From positions 62,001-126,000 of the forward strand of contig NZ_BAGD01000097.1 in NCBI RefSeq assembly GCF_000308635.1: a stretch of 64,000 nucleotides of DNA, in the 5' to 3' direction. Positions 31,347 to 39,419 of this stretch are shown in pieces. The notes below the pieces were generated by a model, which worked only from the letters and a program-made list of their open reading frames with translations, did not search any database and was not told the DNA's origin. The stretch comes from Nocardia otitidiscaviarum NBRC 14405. GTDB taxonomy: Bacteria; Actinomycetota; Actinomycetes; Mycobacteriales; Mycobacteriaceae. Every line of letters starts with the position of its first letter. Positions within the stretch are counted from its first letter, which is position 1. A program made the position numbers and the translations under genes.

Positions 31347-32270
31347 TCAGGCGCGCGGGTGAGCTTGGTCGTGCACCTTCTTCAGACGGTCGATGGAGAC
31401 GTGGGTGTAGAGCTGCGTGGTGGCCATACTCGCGTGGCCGAGGAGTTCCTGGACGACACGCAGATCCGCGCCGCCCTCCAGCAGATGGGTGGCGGCGGTG
31501 TGCCGCAGGCCGTGCGGCCCCATGTCGGGAGCCCCGGGGATGGCCGAGATCACCTCGTGCACAACGGTTCTGGCCTGGCGCTGGTCGATGCGGCGGCCAC
31601 GGCGGCCGAGCAGCAGGGCACGGCCGGAATCGGCGGTGGCCAGGGCGGGGCGCCCCCGCCGCAACCAGTTCTCCAGGGCGGTGTCCGCCGGGCCGCCGAA
31701 GGGCACCGACCGCTCCTTGTTGCCCTTGCCCAGCACCCGCACCAGTCGACGCTCCCGATCGACGTCGTCGACGTCCAGCCCGCACAGCTCACCCACCCGA
31801 ATTCCGGTGGCGTACAGCAACTCCACGATCAGCCGGTCCCGCAGTGCGAGCGGATCCTCCTGCGCCGCACCGGATTCCGCCGCATCCATGGCCGACCGCG
31901 CCTGCTCGCGCCCCAGGACGGCGGGCAGCACCCGATGTGCGCGCGCCGACCCCAGCCGCGGCCCCGGATCGACCGCCAATCGCCCCGTATGCGTCAGCCA
32001 GGCGGTGAACGTCCGCGCCGAGGACGCCCGCCGCGCCATGGTGGTCCGCGCCGCCCCCTTGGCCGCCTGCGCGCTCAACCACGACCGCAACAGCGCCACG
32101 TCCACCTCCCCCACCCCGGAGTCGGCCGACCGCTGCACCAAATGCTCCAGCAGCGACCGCGCATCCCCCACATAGGCTCGCGCCGTATGCTCCGACCGGT
32201 TCCGCCCCAACCGCAGATGCCGCCCGTATTCCACCAGCAACGCATCCAAATCCTCGGGCAGACCACTCAT
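31347..32270 (-). CDS. xerC: Tyrosine recombinase XerC
   Basis: Resolves chromosome dimers at dif together with XerD. The 307-residue protein has the N-terminal core-binding domain (EYGRHLRLGRNRSEHTARAYVGDAR) and the catalytic domain with Arg in LLYATGIRVGELCGL, Lys in VLGKGNKERSVPFG, HGLRHTAATHLLEGG, LGHASMATTQLYTHV with the nucleophile Tyr, and an RLKKVHDQAHPRA end. The start is the ATG at 32270. xerC follows dprA, as in M. tuberculosis (Rv2894c). Confidence 0.95.
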   Translation of the reverse strand: MSGLPEDLDALLVEYGRHLRLGRNRSEHTARAYVGDARSLLEHLVQRSADSGVGEVDVALLRSWLSAQAAKGAARTTMARRASSARTFTAWLTHTGRLAVDPGPRLGSARAHRVLPAVLGREQARSAMDAAESGAAQEDPLALRDRLIVELLYATGIRVGELCGLDVDDVDRERRLVRVLGKGNKERSVPFGGPADTALENWLRRGRPALATADSGRALLLGRRGRRIDQRQARTVVHEVISAIPGAPDMGPHGLRHTAATHLLEGGADLRVVQELLGHASMATTQLYTHVSIDRLKKVHDQAHPRA

Positions 32271-32447
32271 ACCCCCATGATTCCCCCTCCCCCGGCCACT
32301 CCCGCAAGCGACGCGCCACCGGACCACGCGGCGGCGCGAAGCAGCACAGCGCTACGCCGACCACCAGCCGCGAAGCCAGCGGCCTTCGGCCGTGCGACGC
32401 TGCGAGTGCCGTGGCACCCCGTCGGCCGACCGTGACGCGGCCGATTC

Positions 32448-32760
32448 TCAACTGTCCGGTTCCTGTCGGGCCGCTCCGGCACCACGTTCGGCGGCATCAT
32501 GCACCACGAGCACGACGGGCGCGACGGCCGGTCCCGACGCCGTCGGCTTCCGGCTCCGCACTCCGCCAAACATCCGGCCCACCGCGCGATCAATACACCG
32601 TAGACGGCGTCGCGCAAGTCCTCCGGGGTGAACCCGTCCGGCTCGAGGGTGTCCTGCCAGGCTTCGTATTCGCCGGTAGCACAGCAGACTAACGAGGGGA
32701 TCATCGGCGACTGGTACGTCACTGCGGTGGAGCACGCGTACGCGGCGGGCACGCGCACGC
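32448..32760 (-). pseudogene. Frameshifted remnant of a small gene
   Basis: One minus-strand frame reads VPAAYACSTAVTYQSP, MIPSLVCCATGEYEAWQD and TLEPDGFTPEDLRDAVYGVL with strong GC3 bias down to about 32590. After that the bias moves to a second frame reading RSRKPTASGPAVAPVVLVVH and DAAERGAGAARQEPDS to a TGA at 32448. Together they would make a protein of about 100 residues with one frameshift. I do not recognise the family. The start is unclear and merges into a 24-bp repeat. Confidence 0.35.
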
Positions 32761-32808
32761 GGGCGACACGACCGTGGGCGACACGGGCGACACGACCGTG
32801 GACGACAC
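32761..32808. repeat. Two tandem copies of a 24-bp unit
   Basis: GGGCGACACGACCGTG-ggcgacac occurs at 32761-32784 and again at 32785-32808 with one change (GACGACAC), followed by a partial third copy. It lies just past the dprA stop codon. Confidence 0.7.
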
Positions 32809-32879
32809 GGGCGTAGTTGATCGGATCAGCCGCGACGGCAGGGACAGTGGACCGCCGAACCACGGCGTGACCGGTATGT

Positions 32880-34619
32880 TCACGGCCGCGCGGCGGCGGC
32901 GAGTCGGTACCAGCCGTTCCCGTCGCAGGACACCAGACCGGCGAGTTCCAGGGCGCACAGGGCGGCGCGGACGGCGGGCACGGATAGTCCGGCGTGCTCG
33001 GCCAGCAGGCGGGGCAGGCGGGATCCGGTTGTCGGCAGGGCCGTGTAGACGGCGGCTTCGTCGCCGGCCAGGTTGTCCTCCGGGTTCGGCGGGACACTGC
33101 CCGGCAGGGAGAGCCGGAATGTGCCCACCTCGTCGACGATGTCCTCCGCGCCGGTGGTGAGCAGGGCCTCGCCCTCGCGGATCATGCGATGGCAGCCGAC
33201 CGAGGCCGCCGAGGTCACCGGACCGGGGACTGCGAGGGCGGGGCGGCTCAGGCGGCGCGCCCACTTCACGGTGTTGCGGGCGCCGCTGCGCAGCCCGGCC
33301 TCGACCACCACCACACCGTCTGCGAGGGCGGCTATCAGCCGGTTTCGGGCGAGGAAGTAGTGCTTGCGGGCGGTGACGCCCGGCGGGTACTCGCTGATCA
33401 CCAGCCCGGTGTCGGCGATCTCGGCGAGCAGCCGGTCGTGCTGTACGGGGTACGGGCGGTCGACCCCGCATGCCAGGACCGCGACCGTGACGCCCCCGGC
33501 CGCGAGCGCCGCCCGATGCGCCATGCCGTCGATGCCGAAGGCGGCACCGGAGACGATCGTCCACCCACGAGCGGCCAGCTCACCGGCGATCTCGCCCGTG
33601 ACCTGGTTCCCGTATCCGGTGCTGCACCGCGCGCCGACCACTGCCACCGCCTGCTCCGTGCACTCCGCCAACGACCGCGGCCCGCGCACCCACAGCACCA
33701 GCGGCACCGCGCCGCCCTCGTCCGCACCCGGATCGAGCTGGCTCAATCCCAGCACCCGCCACGCGGGCCATTCGGCGTCATCGGGCGTCACTACCCGTCC
33801 ACCGATCCGCTCCATGAGCTCCAGATCCCGTTCGGCCCTGTCGATTCCCCTCCGCGACTCGGTCGGGCCCCGCAGCGTGTCCGGTAACGCGCACTCCCGC
33901 ACCGCCCGCGCGGCCTCCACCACTCCGACCGATTCGATCAGCGCCGAGAGCGGCGCACACGGCCCTTCGACAACCCGAGACAGGTACACCCACGCCAACC
34001 GACGGGCCTCCGAATCAACGTAAGGTACAACGGTTTCGGTGCTCAACGGCACGCCAGCAACGTCGGTTCCACCCACCGCAGCGCTTGCGCTCACCGCACC
34101 GGACACCCCCGCCTCCCGCGCCGCGCCCAACCCACCCTGCACTCCCGTGGCACCCGCCACGCCGTTCGTGCTCACCACGCCACTCGCACCCGCCACGCCG
34201 CTCATGCTCACCACGCCACTCGCACCCGCCACACCGCTCGTGCTCGCTGTGACTCTCGTGCGCAACTCGCTTGCCGCACTGGCCACGTCGGTATCGGAGG
34301 TGTCCCGCTGGCGGCGGAGCGCGGTATCCCGACCATCCGGCGCGCGAGTCTGCCACGCACCCGTATCGGTGCCCGGGTCGGCCGTACCCGAACCGGAAGC
34401 GGCTGACCCTGTATCTGGTTCGGTCGGACCCGCATCCGTGCCACCCGCGCACGCCCCTACCCCAGCGGCCGCACATCCAGACGCAGAGGCAGACGCACAC
34501 GCATCCGAATCCGGCATCGGTACAGACATCGGCGTCGGCGTCGAACACGGTGTGGGAGGCGGTCCAGGCAGCGGCAACGCACACGGCGTGGGACGTGATG
34601 CAGGCTGCGGCTCGCTCAT
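32880..34619 (-). CDS. dprA: DNA processing protein DprA with a long repeat-built N-terminal extension
   Basis: DprA loads RecA on incoming single-stranded DNA in transformation. The core begins near residue 205 (EARRLAWVYLSRV) and has the Rossmann-like DprA signature: RCSTGYGNQVTGEIAGELAARG, VSGAAFGIDGMAHRAAL, VLACGVDRPYPVQHDRLL, GLVISEYPPG and FLARNRLIAALADGVVVVEA. A C-terminal winged-helix segment (LLAEHAGLSVPAVRAALCALELAGLVSCDG) completes it. The first 200 residues are an Ala/Gly/Ser/Thr-rich extension with GVAGASGVVS repeats encoded by a 36-bp DNA repeat. The start ATG at 34619 overlaps the stop of the comM-like gene (ATGA), so the extension is probably translated. At 579 residues it is much longer than usual (about 360-390). 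Confidence 0.9.
   Translation of the reverse strand: MSEPQPASRPTPCALPLPGPPPTPCSTPTPMSVPMPDSDACASASASGCAAAGVGACAGGTDAGPTEPDTGSAASGSGTADPGTDTGAWQTRAPDGRDTALRRQRDTSDTDVASAASELRTRVTASTSGVAGASGVVSMSGVAGASGVVSTNGVAGATGVQGGLGAAREAGVSGAVSASAAVGGTDVAGVPLSTETVVPYVDSEARRLAWVYLSRVVEGPCAPLSALIESVGVVEAARAVRECALPDTLRGPTESRRGIDRAERDLELMERIGGRVVTPDDAEWPAWRVLGLSQLDPGADEGGAVPLVLWVRGPRSLAECTEQAVAVVGARCSTGYGNQVTGEIAGELAARGWTIVSGAAFGIDGMAHRAALAAGGVTVAVLACGVDRPYPVQHDRLLAEIADTGLVISEYPPGVTARKHYFLARNRLIAALADGVVVVEAGLRSGARNTVKWARRLSRPALAVPGPVTSAASVGCHRMIREGEALLTTGAEDIVDEVGTFRLSLPGSVPPNPEDNLAGDEAAVYTALPTTGSRLPRLLAEHAGLSVPAVRAALCALELAGLVSCDGNGWYRLAAAARP
34150..34247. repeat. 36-bp tandem repeat inside dprA
   Basis: Two full copies (34150-34185 and 34186-34221) and a partial third (34222-34247) of a unit that starts GCACCCGCCACGCCG. 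On the coding strand they encode the alternating SGVAGASGVVS-type segments of the DprA N-terminal extension. Confidence 0.85.
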
Positions 34620-36124
34620 GATGTCCCCCGCTGCCGAAAGGTCAATGCCTGCAATACATCCTGCGCGGTGGGCACCTCGCCGCCGCGCAGGTCGCAGATG
34701 GTCCAGGCGACGCGGATGGCGCGGTCCGCACCGCGTGCGGACATTCGGCCGTGTTTGAGCGCGTTCTCCACCGGTGCCAGCGCCTCGCGTGGCAACCGGA
34801 AGCGTTGCCGCAGCACATGTCCCGGCACTTCGGCATTGAGCGACCAGCCGACCGCCTTCCAGCGGTTGGCCGCGACCTCGCGGGCGGCGGTGACGCGGGC
34901 GCGCACGGTTTCACTGCTCTCGGCCTTCTCGCCGCTGAACGCACCCGCCGCCTGCGCGTGCATCTGCACCCAGAGATCGATGCGGTCCATCAGCGGGCCG
35001 GACAGTTTGCCCAGGTAGCGGCGACGGGCCAAGGGGGCGCAGATGCAGTCGATATCGCGGGCCGGTGCGCACGGACACGGGTTGGCGGCCAGGATCAGCT
35101 GGAACCGCGCGGGGAAGCGCGCGACCCCGTCGCGTCGCGCGATGCGCACCTCGCCTTCTTCCAAAGGCGTTCGGAGAGCTTCCAATACAGCCTTGGAAAC
35201 CTCCGCGCACTCATCGAGGAAGAGAATGCCGCGGTGCGCCCGGCTGACCGCCCCGGGCCGGGCCGAGGGTGAGCCGCCACCCACCATGGCGCTCACCGAT
35301 GACGAATGATGCGGCGCGACGAAGGGGGCGACCGTGATCAGTGGGTGGTTGCCGGACAGTGTGCCCGCCACCGAGTGAATGGCCGTCACCTCGAGCGACT
35401 CACGTTCGCTCAGCGGCGGCAGCAGCCCCGGAAGTCGCTGGGCCAGCATGGTTTTGCCAATGCCGGGCGGGCCGGTGAGCAGCAGATGGTGCCCGCCCGC
35501 GGCGGCCACCTCCAGCGCCCACCGCGCCTCGTCCTGACCGACCACCTCGGTGAGATCACCACCGGTCCAGGTCGGTGCGGGCTGCACGCGGTCGGGGGCG
35601 AACAGATCGCCGTCGCCTCGCAGCCAGTCCAGCAGCGCGCGCAGGGTGGGTGCACCCAAGACCTCGATGCCGTCCACCAGTCCGGCCTCGGGCAGGGCCG
35701 CCATGGGCACCACCACCGTGGACCGTCCGGCCGTGCGCGCGGCCAGTACGGCGGGCAGTACGCCCCGCACCCGGCGCACCCGACCGTCGAGGGCCAACTC
35801 ACCCAGCAGCACTGCCTTGGCGAGCCGGTCGACCGGCACCGCGCCCGCCGCATCGAGCACCGCCGTGGCCAGCGCCAGGTCGTACACGCTGCCGACCTTG
35901 GGCAGCGTCGCCGGTGACAGCGCGAGCACCACGCGCCCGTCGGGCCACCGCTCCCCCGAGTTGGTGACCGCCGCCCGCACCCGATCCCGTGACTCCTGCA
36001 AGGTGGTGTCCGGCCGCCCCACGAGGTGCAGGGACGGCAGCCCCTGCCCGATATCGGCCTCGATCTCGACCAGCTGCCCGTCCACCCCCGCCACCGCCAC
36101 CGAATACGCCCGCCCCAGCGGCAT
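34616..36124 (-). CDS. comM: YifB/ComM-family Mg-chelatase-like AAA+ ATPase
   Basis: A 502-residue protein of the ComM family; ComM of Vibrio is a hexameric helicase that speeds branch migration in natural transformation. It starts MPLGRAYSVAVAGVDGQLVEIEADI, with the Lon-like domain ending near residue 170. The AAA+ domain has Walker A GPPGIGKT, Walker B GILFLDECAEV, the ANPCPC motif with the CDSPxx-like cysteines (ANPCPCAPARDIDCIC) and LMDRIDLWVQM. The C-terminal Mg-chelatase segment ends ALTFRQRG. The ATG overlaps the yraN stop by one base (TGATG), and its own stop overlaps dprA, so yraN-comM-dprA are coupled as in M. tuberculosis (Rv2898c-Rv2896c). Confidence 0.93.
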   Translation of the reverse strand: MPLGRAYSVAVAGVDGQLVEIEADIGQGLPSLHLVGRPDTTLQESRDRVRAAVTNSGERWPDGRVVLALSPATLPKVGSVYDLALATAVLDAAGAVPVDRLAKAVLLGELALDGRVRRVRGVLPAVLAARTAGRSTVVVPMAALPEAGLVDGIEVLGAPTLRALLDWLRGDGDLFAPDRVQPAPTWTGGDLTEVVGQDEARWALEVAAAGGHHLLLTGPPGIGKTMLAQRLPGLLPPLSERESLEVTAIHSVAGTLSGNHPLITVAPFVAPHHSSSVSAMVGGGSPSARPGAVSRAHRGILFLDECAEVSKAVLEALRTPLEEGEVRIARRDGVARFPARFQLILAANPCPCAPARDIDCICAPLARRRYLGKLSGPLMDRIDLWVQMHAQAAGAFSGEKAESSETVRARVTAAREVAANRWKAVGWSLNAEVPGHVLRQRFRLPREALAPVENALKHGRMSARGADRAIRVAWTICDLRGGEVPTAQDVLQALTFRQRGTS

Positions 36125-36684
36125 CAGAACACCCCCGGCAGATGTGTGATCTCCGGTTCCCCGCCGGGCGGCAGCAGCACGGAGACCACGTCGAAACGGA
36201 TGCGCAGCCACGGCCCGGTCTGCTCCCGCAACCACAGCAGCGCCAGCTGCCGGATGCGCCGCTGCTTGGTGAAGGTCACCGCCTCGGCAGGCAGCCCGAA
36301 CCCGACACCGCTCCGCGTCTTCACCTCGACGAAGGCCGTGACCTCCGCATCGCGCACGATGAGGTCGAGTTCGCCGTAACGGCACCGCCAGTTGCGAGCG
36401 AGCACCTCCATACCCGCGGCCCGCAGATACCGCGCCGCCAGCTCCTCCCCGCGCGCACCCAGCACCTGATTGTGCGGCCCACCGCCTGAACCCTGACCGC
36501 ACGCTCCACCGCCCGGCGGAATGCCACCCGGCAAACCACCCTCTGGCAGCCCGCCACCCGGCGGGACCGCACCCGGCAGACCGGCGGTCGGCGGACCGGC
36601 AGTCGGCGGACCACCGTCCGGGAGCAGTACCGGTGTATGTGCGCCCTCGAGCGCTGGATGCTGTGCCAGCGGATTCTGTGCCAT
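36124..36684 (-). CDS. yraN: YraN family (UPF0102) nuclease-fold protein with Pro/Gly-rich extension
   Basis: The last 115 residues are the YraN domain, a PD-(D/E)XK nuclease-like fold: QVLGARGEELAARYLRAAGMEVLARNWRC, GELDLIVRD and AFVEVKTRSG with the predicted catalytic Asp, Glu and Lys, then KQRRIRQLALLWL. The family is about 120 residues elsewhere. Here the first 70 residues are an extension of repeats such as GGPPTAGPPTAG and GGLPEGGLPGG, which is probably disordered. I chose the ATG at 36684 (MAQNPLAQHP); a start closer to the domain is possible but no better site is seen. Confidence 0.85.
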   Translation of the reverse strand: MAQNPLAQHPALEGAHTPVLLPDGGPPTAGPPTAGLPGAVPPGGGLPEGGLPGGIPPGGGACGQGSGGGPHNQVLGARGEELAARYLRAAGMEVLARNWRCRYGELDLIVRDAEVTAFVEVKTRSGVGFGLPAEAVTFTKQRRIRQLALLWLREQTGPWLRIRFDVVSVLLPPGGEPEITHLPGVF

Positions 36685-36791
36685 ACGACCAGCGTGGGCG
36701 GGACCGCGATGGTCCCGCCCACGCTGAGCTGGGAGAACAGAAAGTCTGGGGATATCCGGCCGGGTTGTGGACAACCGGGCCTCCGGACCGC

Positions 36792-37097
36792 CTACTCAGG
36801 CAGCCGCAGGTCGGGTTTCTCCAGCTCTTCGATATTCACGTCCTTGAAGGTGATGACTCGAACATGCTTCACGAAGCGGGCGGGCCGGTACATATCCCAG
36901 ACCCACGCATCGGACATCCGCACCTCGAAGTACACCTCGCCGTCCGCGTTCTGCGGCCGCAACTCGACCGAGTTGGCGAGGTAGAAGCGGCGCTCGGTCT
37001 CCACCACGTACGAGAACTGGCCGACGATGTCCTTGTACTCGCGGTACAGCGAGAGTTCCATCTCGGTTTCGTACTTCTCGAGATCCTCGGCGCTCAT
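36792..37097 (-). CDS. DUF2469 family protein
   Basis: A 101-residue protein, MSAEDLEKYETEMELSLYREYKDIVGQFSYVVETERRFYLAN and so on, nearly invariant among actinobacteria (Rv2901c). It contains DGEVYFEVRMSDAWVWDMYRPARFVKHVRVITFKD. The function is not known. It lies between rnhB and yraN as in mycobacteria, and the ATG at 37097 is the conserved start. Confidence 0.93.
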   Translation of the reverse strand: MSAEDLEKYETEMELSLYREYKDIVGQFSYVVETERRFYLANSVELRPQNADGEVYFEVRMSDAWVWDMYRPARFVKHVRVITFKDVNIEELEKPDLRLPE

Positions 37098-37150
37098 CGG
37101 GTGGAAAATCCTCCTTCTCGCCACACTGGCCACACTGGCTTATCAGAACA

Positions 37151-37963
37151 TCATCCCGCATACGCGGTATCGGTAGCCACCCGGCCGGTCTCTCGTACGT
37201 TTCGCCACGATCGACGGTGCTCGGACGTGGGGCCGAGCCGGTTCAGCGCCTCGGTGTGCTCGGTGGTGTTGTAGCCCTTGTGGGCGGCGAAACCGTACCC
37301 CGGGAACTGCCCGTCCAATTCCACCATCATGCGGTCGCGCGTGACCTTGGCCAGCACACTCGCCGCCGCGATACAGGCCGCCGAGGCGTCGCCGCCGATC
37401 ACCGGCAGCGAGGGTACGGGCAGGCCGGGGACCCGGAACCCGTCGGAGAGCACGTACCCGGGCGCGGGATCCAATCCGGCCACCGCGCGCCGCATGCCCT
37501 CGATATTCGCCACGTGGATGCCGATGGCGTCGATCTCCCAGGCCGGGATCACCACCACCCGCCATGCCAGCGCCACCCGCTGGATGACCGGGAACAGCTC
37601 CTCCCGCACCGCTTCGGTGAGCTTCTTCGAGTCGTCGAGTCCGGCCAACGCGGGCAGCGGTTTGGGCGGGAGCAGGCAGGCGGCGACCACCAGCGGTCCG
37701 GCGGAGGGGCCGCGCCCGGCCTCGTCCACCCCGGCGACCGGACCCAGGCCACCGCGGATCAACGCCGATTCGAGGGTGCGTAGCCCACCGGCCCGGCGCA
37801 TCACCACCCGCGGCGGCCAGTCACCGCCCTCCCAGCGAATCTTCTTGCCGCTCTGCGCCTTCGCGTTCTTGGAAGTCGCCCCGCCACCGGCCCGTGCAGC
37901 GGCGGACCTGCGCACACCGTCGCGCGCGGCGCCCTGGGCCGCGCCATTGCCCGAAGTCCCCAC
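37151..37963 (-). CDS. rnhB: Ribonuclease HII
   Basis: Cleaves RNA in RNA:DNA hybrids and at single ribonucleotides in DNA. The catalytic residues are visible in PVAGVDEAGRGPSAGPLVVAAC (Asp, Glu), DDSKKLTEAVREELF and SDGFRVPGLP, and the C-terminal KGYNTTEHTEALNRLGPTSEHRRSW is typical. The protein is 270 residues with a 70-residue basic leader before the domain. The GTG at 37963 gives the longest frame; an internal ATG (37801, MRRAGGLRTLESALIRGG) would give a protein of usual length, so the start is uncertain. It follows lepB by 21 bases. Confidence 0.93.
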   Translation of the reverse strand: MGTSGNGAAQGAARDGVRRSAAARAGGGATSKNAKAQSGKKIRWEGGDWPPRVVMRRAGGLRTLESALIRGGLGPVAGVDEAGRGPSAGPLVVAACLLPPKPLPALAGLDDSKKLTEAVREELFPVIQRVALAWRVVVIPAWEIDAIGIHVANIEGMRRAVAGLDPAPGYVLSDGFRVPGLPVPSLPVIGGDASAACIAAASVLAKVTRDRMMVELDGQFPGYGFAAHKGYNTTEHTEALNRLGPTSEHRRSWRNVRETGRVATDTAYAG

Positions 37964-37984
37964 CGGTCGATTATCTCTCCGTGT

Positions 37985-38773
37985 TCAGTTGGTCTGGGGG
38001 TTCTGCGACCGGATCAGTCCGATATGGCTCAGGGGCCAGATCTTGACCACCGCCTTGCCGCGCACATCGTCGATCGGCACGGTGCCGTCCAGTTCGTCGT
38101 CCATATGGGCGCGGGAGTCGGCCGACTCGTTGCGGTTGTCGCCCATGACCCACAGGTTGCCCTCCGGCACGGTGACGGGTCCGAATTCCCGCCCCTGGGG
38201 GTTCTGGCGGCCGTACGGCAGACCGGGCACATACGGGTACAGGTACTGCGCGTACGGCTCGTCCAGCGGCTTGCCGTCCACGATCACCCGGCCCTGGTCG
38301 TCACAGCACTGCACGGTCTGCCCGCCGACCGCGATCACCCGCTTGACCAGGTCGTTCTCATCCGGCGGCACCAGGCCGAAGATGGAGAAGAAGTTCTGCA
38401 CCCCGCGCACCACGGTGTTCTCGGAGCGGATCGACCGATAGTGCTGGTTCCACGAGTCGGTCGGCCCGACGAAGACCACTACGTCACCGGGCTGGGGATC
38501 GCTCCAGTAGTAGCTCAGCTTCTGCACGTAGATGCGGTCGCCGGTGCCGTTGCGGCCGTGCAGGGTCGGCTCCATGGACTGCGAGGGAATGACGTAGGGG
38601 CGACCGATGAAGGTCACGACCACGGCGGCGATGATGGCCGCGATACCGATGAGCAGCGGCAGTTCCTGCCAGAACGGCCGCTGCTTCTTCTCCTTCTTTC
38701 CCTTCCGCGACGACCGGCTCCTGGGCTGGCCGTCGTCGGAGGAAAGGTTCACCGAGTCGCTCTCGTCTGCCAC
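37985..38773 (-). CDS. lepB: Signal peptidase I
   Basis: Cleaves signal peptides from exported proteins on the outer face of the membrane. The 262-residue protein has a basic cytoplasmic leader and one transmembrane helix (LLIGIAAIIAAVVVTFIG, residues about 40-57). The catalytic Ser is in PSQSMEPTL (Ser66) and the general-base Lys in DLVKRVIAVGG (Lys144). The box E motif is GNLWVMGDNRNESADSR. A two-Cys CCDD segment at about 156-159 lies in the extracytoplasmic part. It lies between rplS and rnhB as in M. tuberculosis (Rv2903c). Confidence 0.96.
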   Translation of the reverse strand: MADESDSVNLSSDDGQPRSRSSRKGKKEKKQRPFWQELPLLIGIAAIIAAVVVTFIGRPYVIPSQSMEPTLHGRNGTGDRIYVQKLSYYWSDPQPGDVVVFVGPTDSWNQHYRSIRSENTVVRGVQNFFSIFGLVPPDENDLVKRVIAVGGQTVQCCDDQGRVIVDGKPLDEPYAQYLYPYVPGLPYGRQNPQGREFGPVTVPEGNLWVMGDNRNESADSRAHMDDELDGTVPIDDVRGKAVVKIWPLSHIGLIRSQNPQTN

Positions 38774-38782
38774 GCGGAACAG

Positions 38783-38824
38783 AGTAGCCCGGCACCGCGA
38801 CTAACCGTGCGGTGCCGGGCTACT
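38783..38824. terminator. Hairpin between rplS and lepB
   Basis: The arms AGTAGCCCGGCACCG (38783-38797) and its exact reverse complement (38810-38824) surround a 12-base loop, 46 bases past the rplS stop codon. No T run follows. It probably ends most rplS transcripts before lepB. Confidence 0.7.
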
Positions 38825-38869
38825 CGGCAGTTCCGGTGAGCGCCGTTGCGGCTGCTCGGGAAAGCTACT

Positions 38870-39211
38870 TCAGCGCTTTTCCTTGATCTTGGCGGCCTTG
38901 CCGCGCAGGTCGCGCAGGTAGTACAGCTTGGCGCGACGCACGTCACCGCGGGTCACGACCTCGATCTTGTCGAGGTTGGGGCTGTGCACCGGGAAGGTGC
39001 GCTCCACGCCGACACCGAACGACACCTTGCGCACGGTGAAGGTCTCGCGGATGCCGCCGTTCTGACGCCGGATGACGACGCCCTTGAAGACCTGGATGCG
39101 CTCCTTGTTGCCTTCGATGACCTTCACGTGCACATTCACGGTGTCACCCGGGCGGAACTCGGGGATATCGCTGCGCAGCGACTTTTCGTCGACGAAGTCG
39201 AGGGTGTTCAT
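38870..39211 (-). CDS. rplS: 50S ribosomal protein L19
   Basis: The 113-residue protein starts MNTLDFVDEKSLRSDIPEFRPGDTV and contains EGNKERIQVFKGVVIRRQNGG, ETFTVRKVSFGVGVERTFPVHSPN, VRRAKLYYLRDLRGKAAKIKE, all diagnostic of L19. It lies upstream of lepB with a terminator-like hairpin between them. Confidence 0.97.
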   Translation of the reverse strand: MNTLDFVDEKSLRSDIPEFRPGDTVNVHVKVIEGNKERIQVFKGVVIRRQNGGIRETFTVRKVSFGVGVERTFPVHSPNLDKIEVVTRGDVRRAKLYYLRDLRGKAAKIKEKR

Positions 39212-39419
39212 GTCCGTCCTTTGGGAAGTTCGCGCGAGCAGAGGAACCTGGCGGCACTGGTTGCGCTCGACCGGTTCGTACTCCGGATAATTGGGCGGTG
39301 CGTCGGGCGCGATGCGCCCAAGGCAACCTGAGCATTGTGCCAGATGGTCGGGCCGCCCCGGTAATCGGGTCGCCTTCGTCACCGATATCGGCGCGCTGCA
39401 CCGGCCGCGGTCCGGCAGC

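Larger units (their letters stand above)
32271..32879. other. 609-bp gap between xerC and dprA with gene remnants
   Basis: The gap holds a frameshifted gene remnant (see 32448-32760) and a 24-bp tandem repeat. From 32271 to 32447 I see only short GC-rich stems, such as CGGCCTTCGGCCG near 32382-32394, and no coding-like frame. In M. tuberculosis this position holds viuB, which here has moved to the other side of xerC. Confidence 0.45.

Noticed and set aside
34150..34247. CRISPR or IS-like repeat
   Set aside because: It is in frame inside dprA and encodes a repeated peptide. No transposase or target-site duplication was seen.
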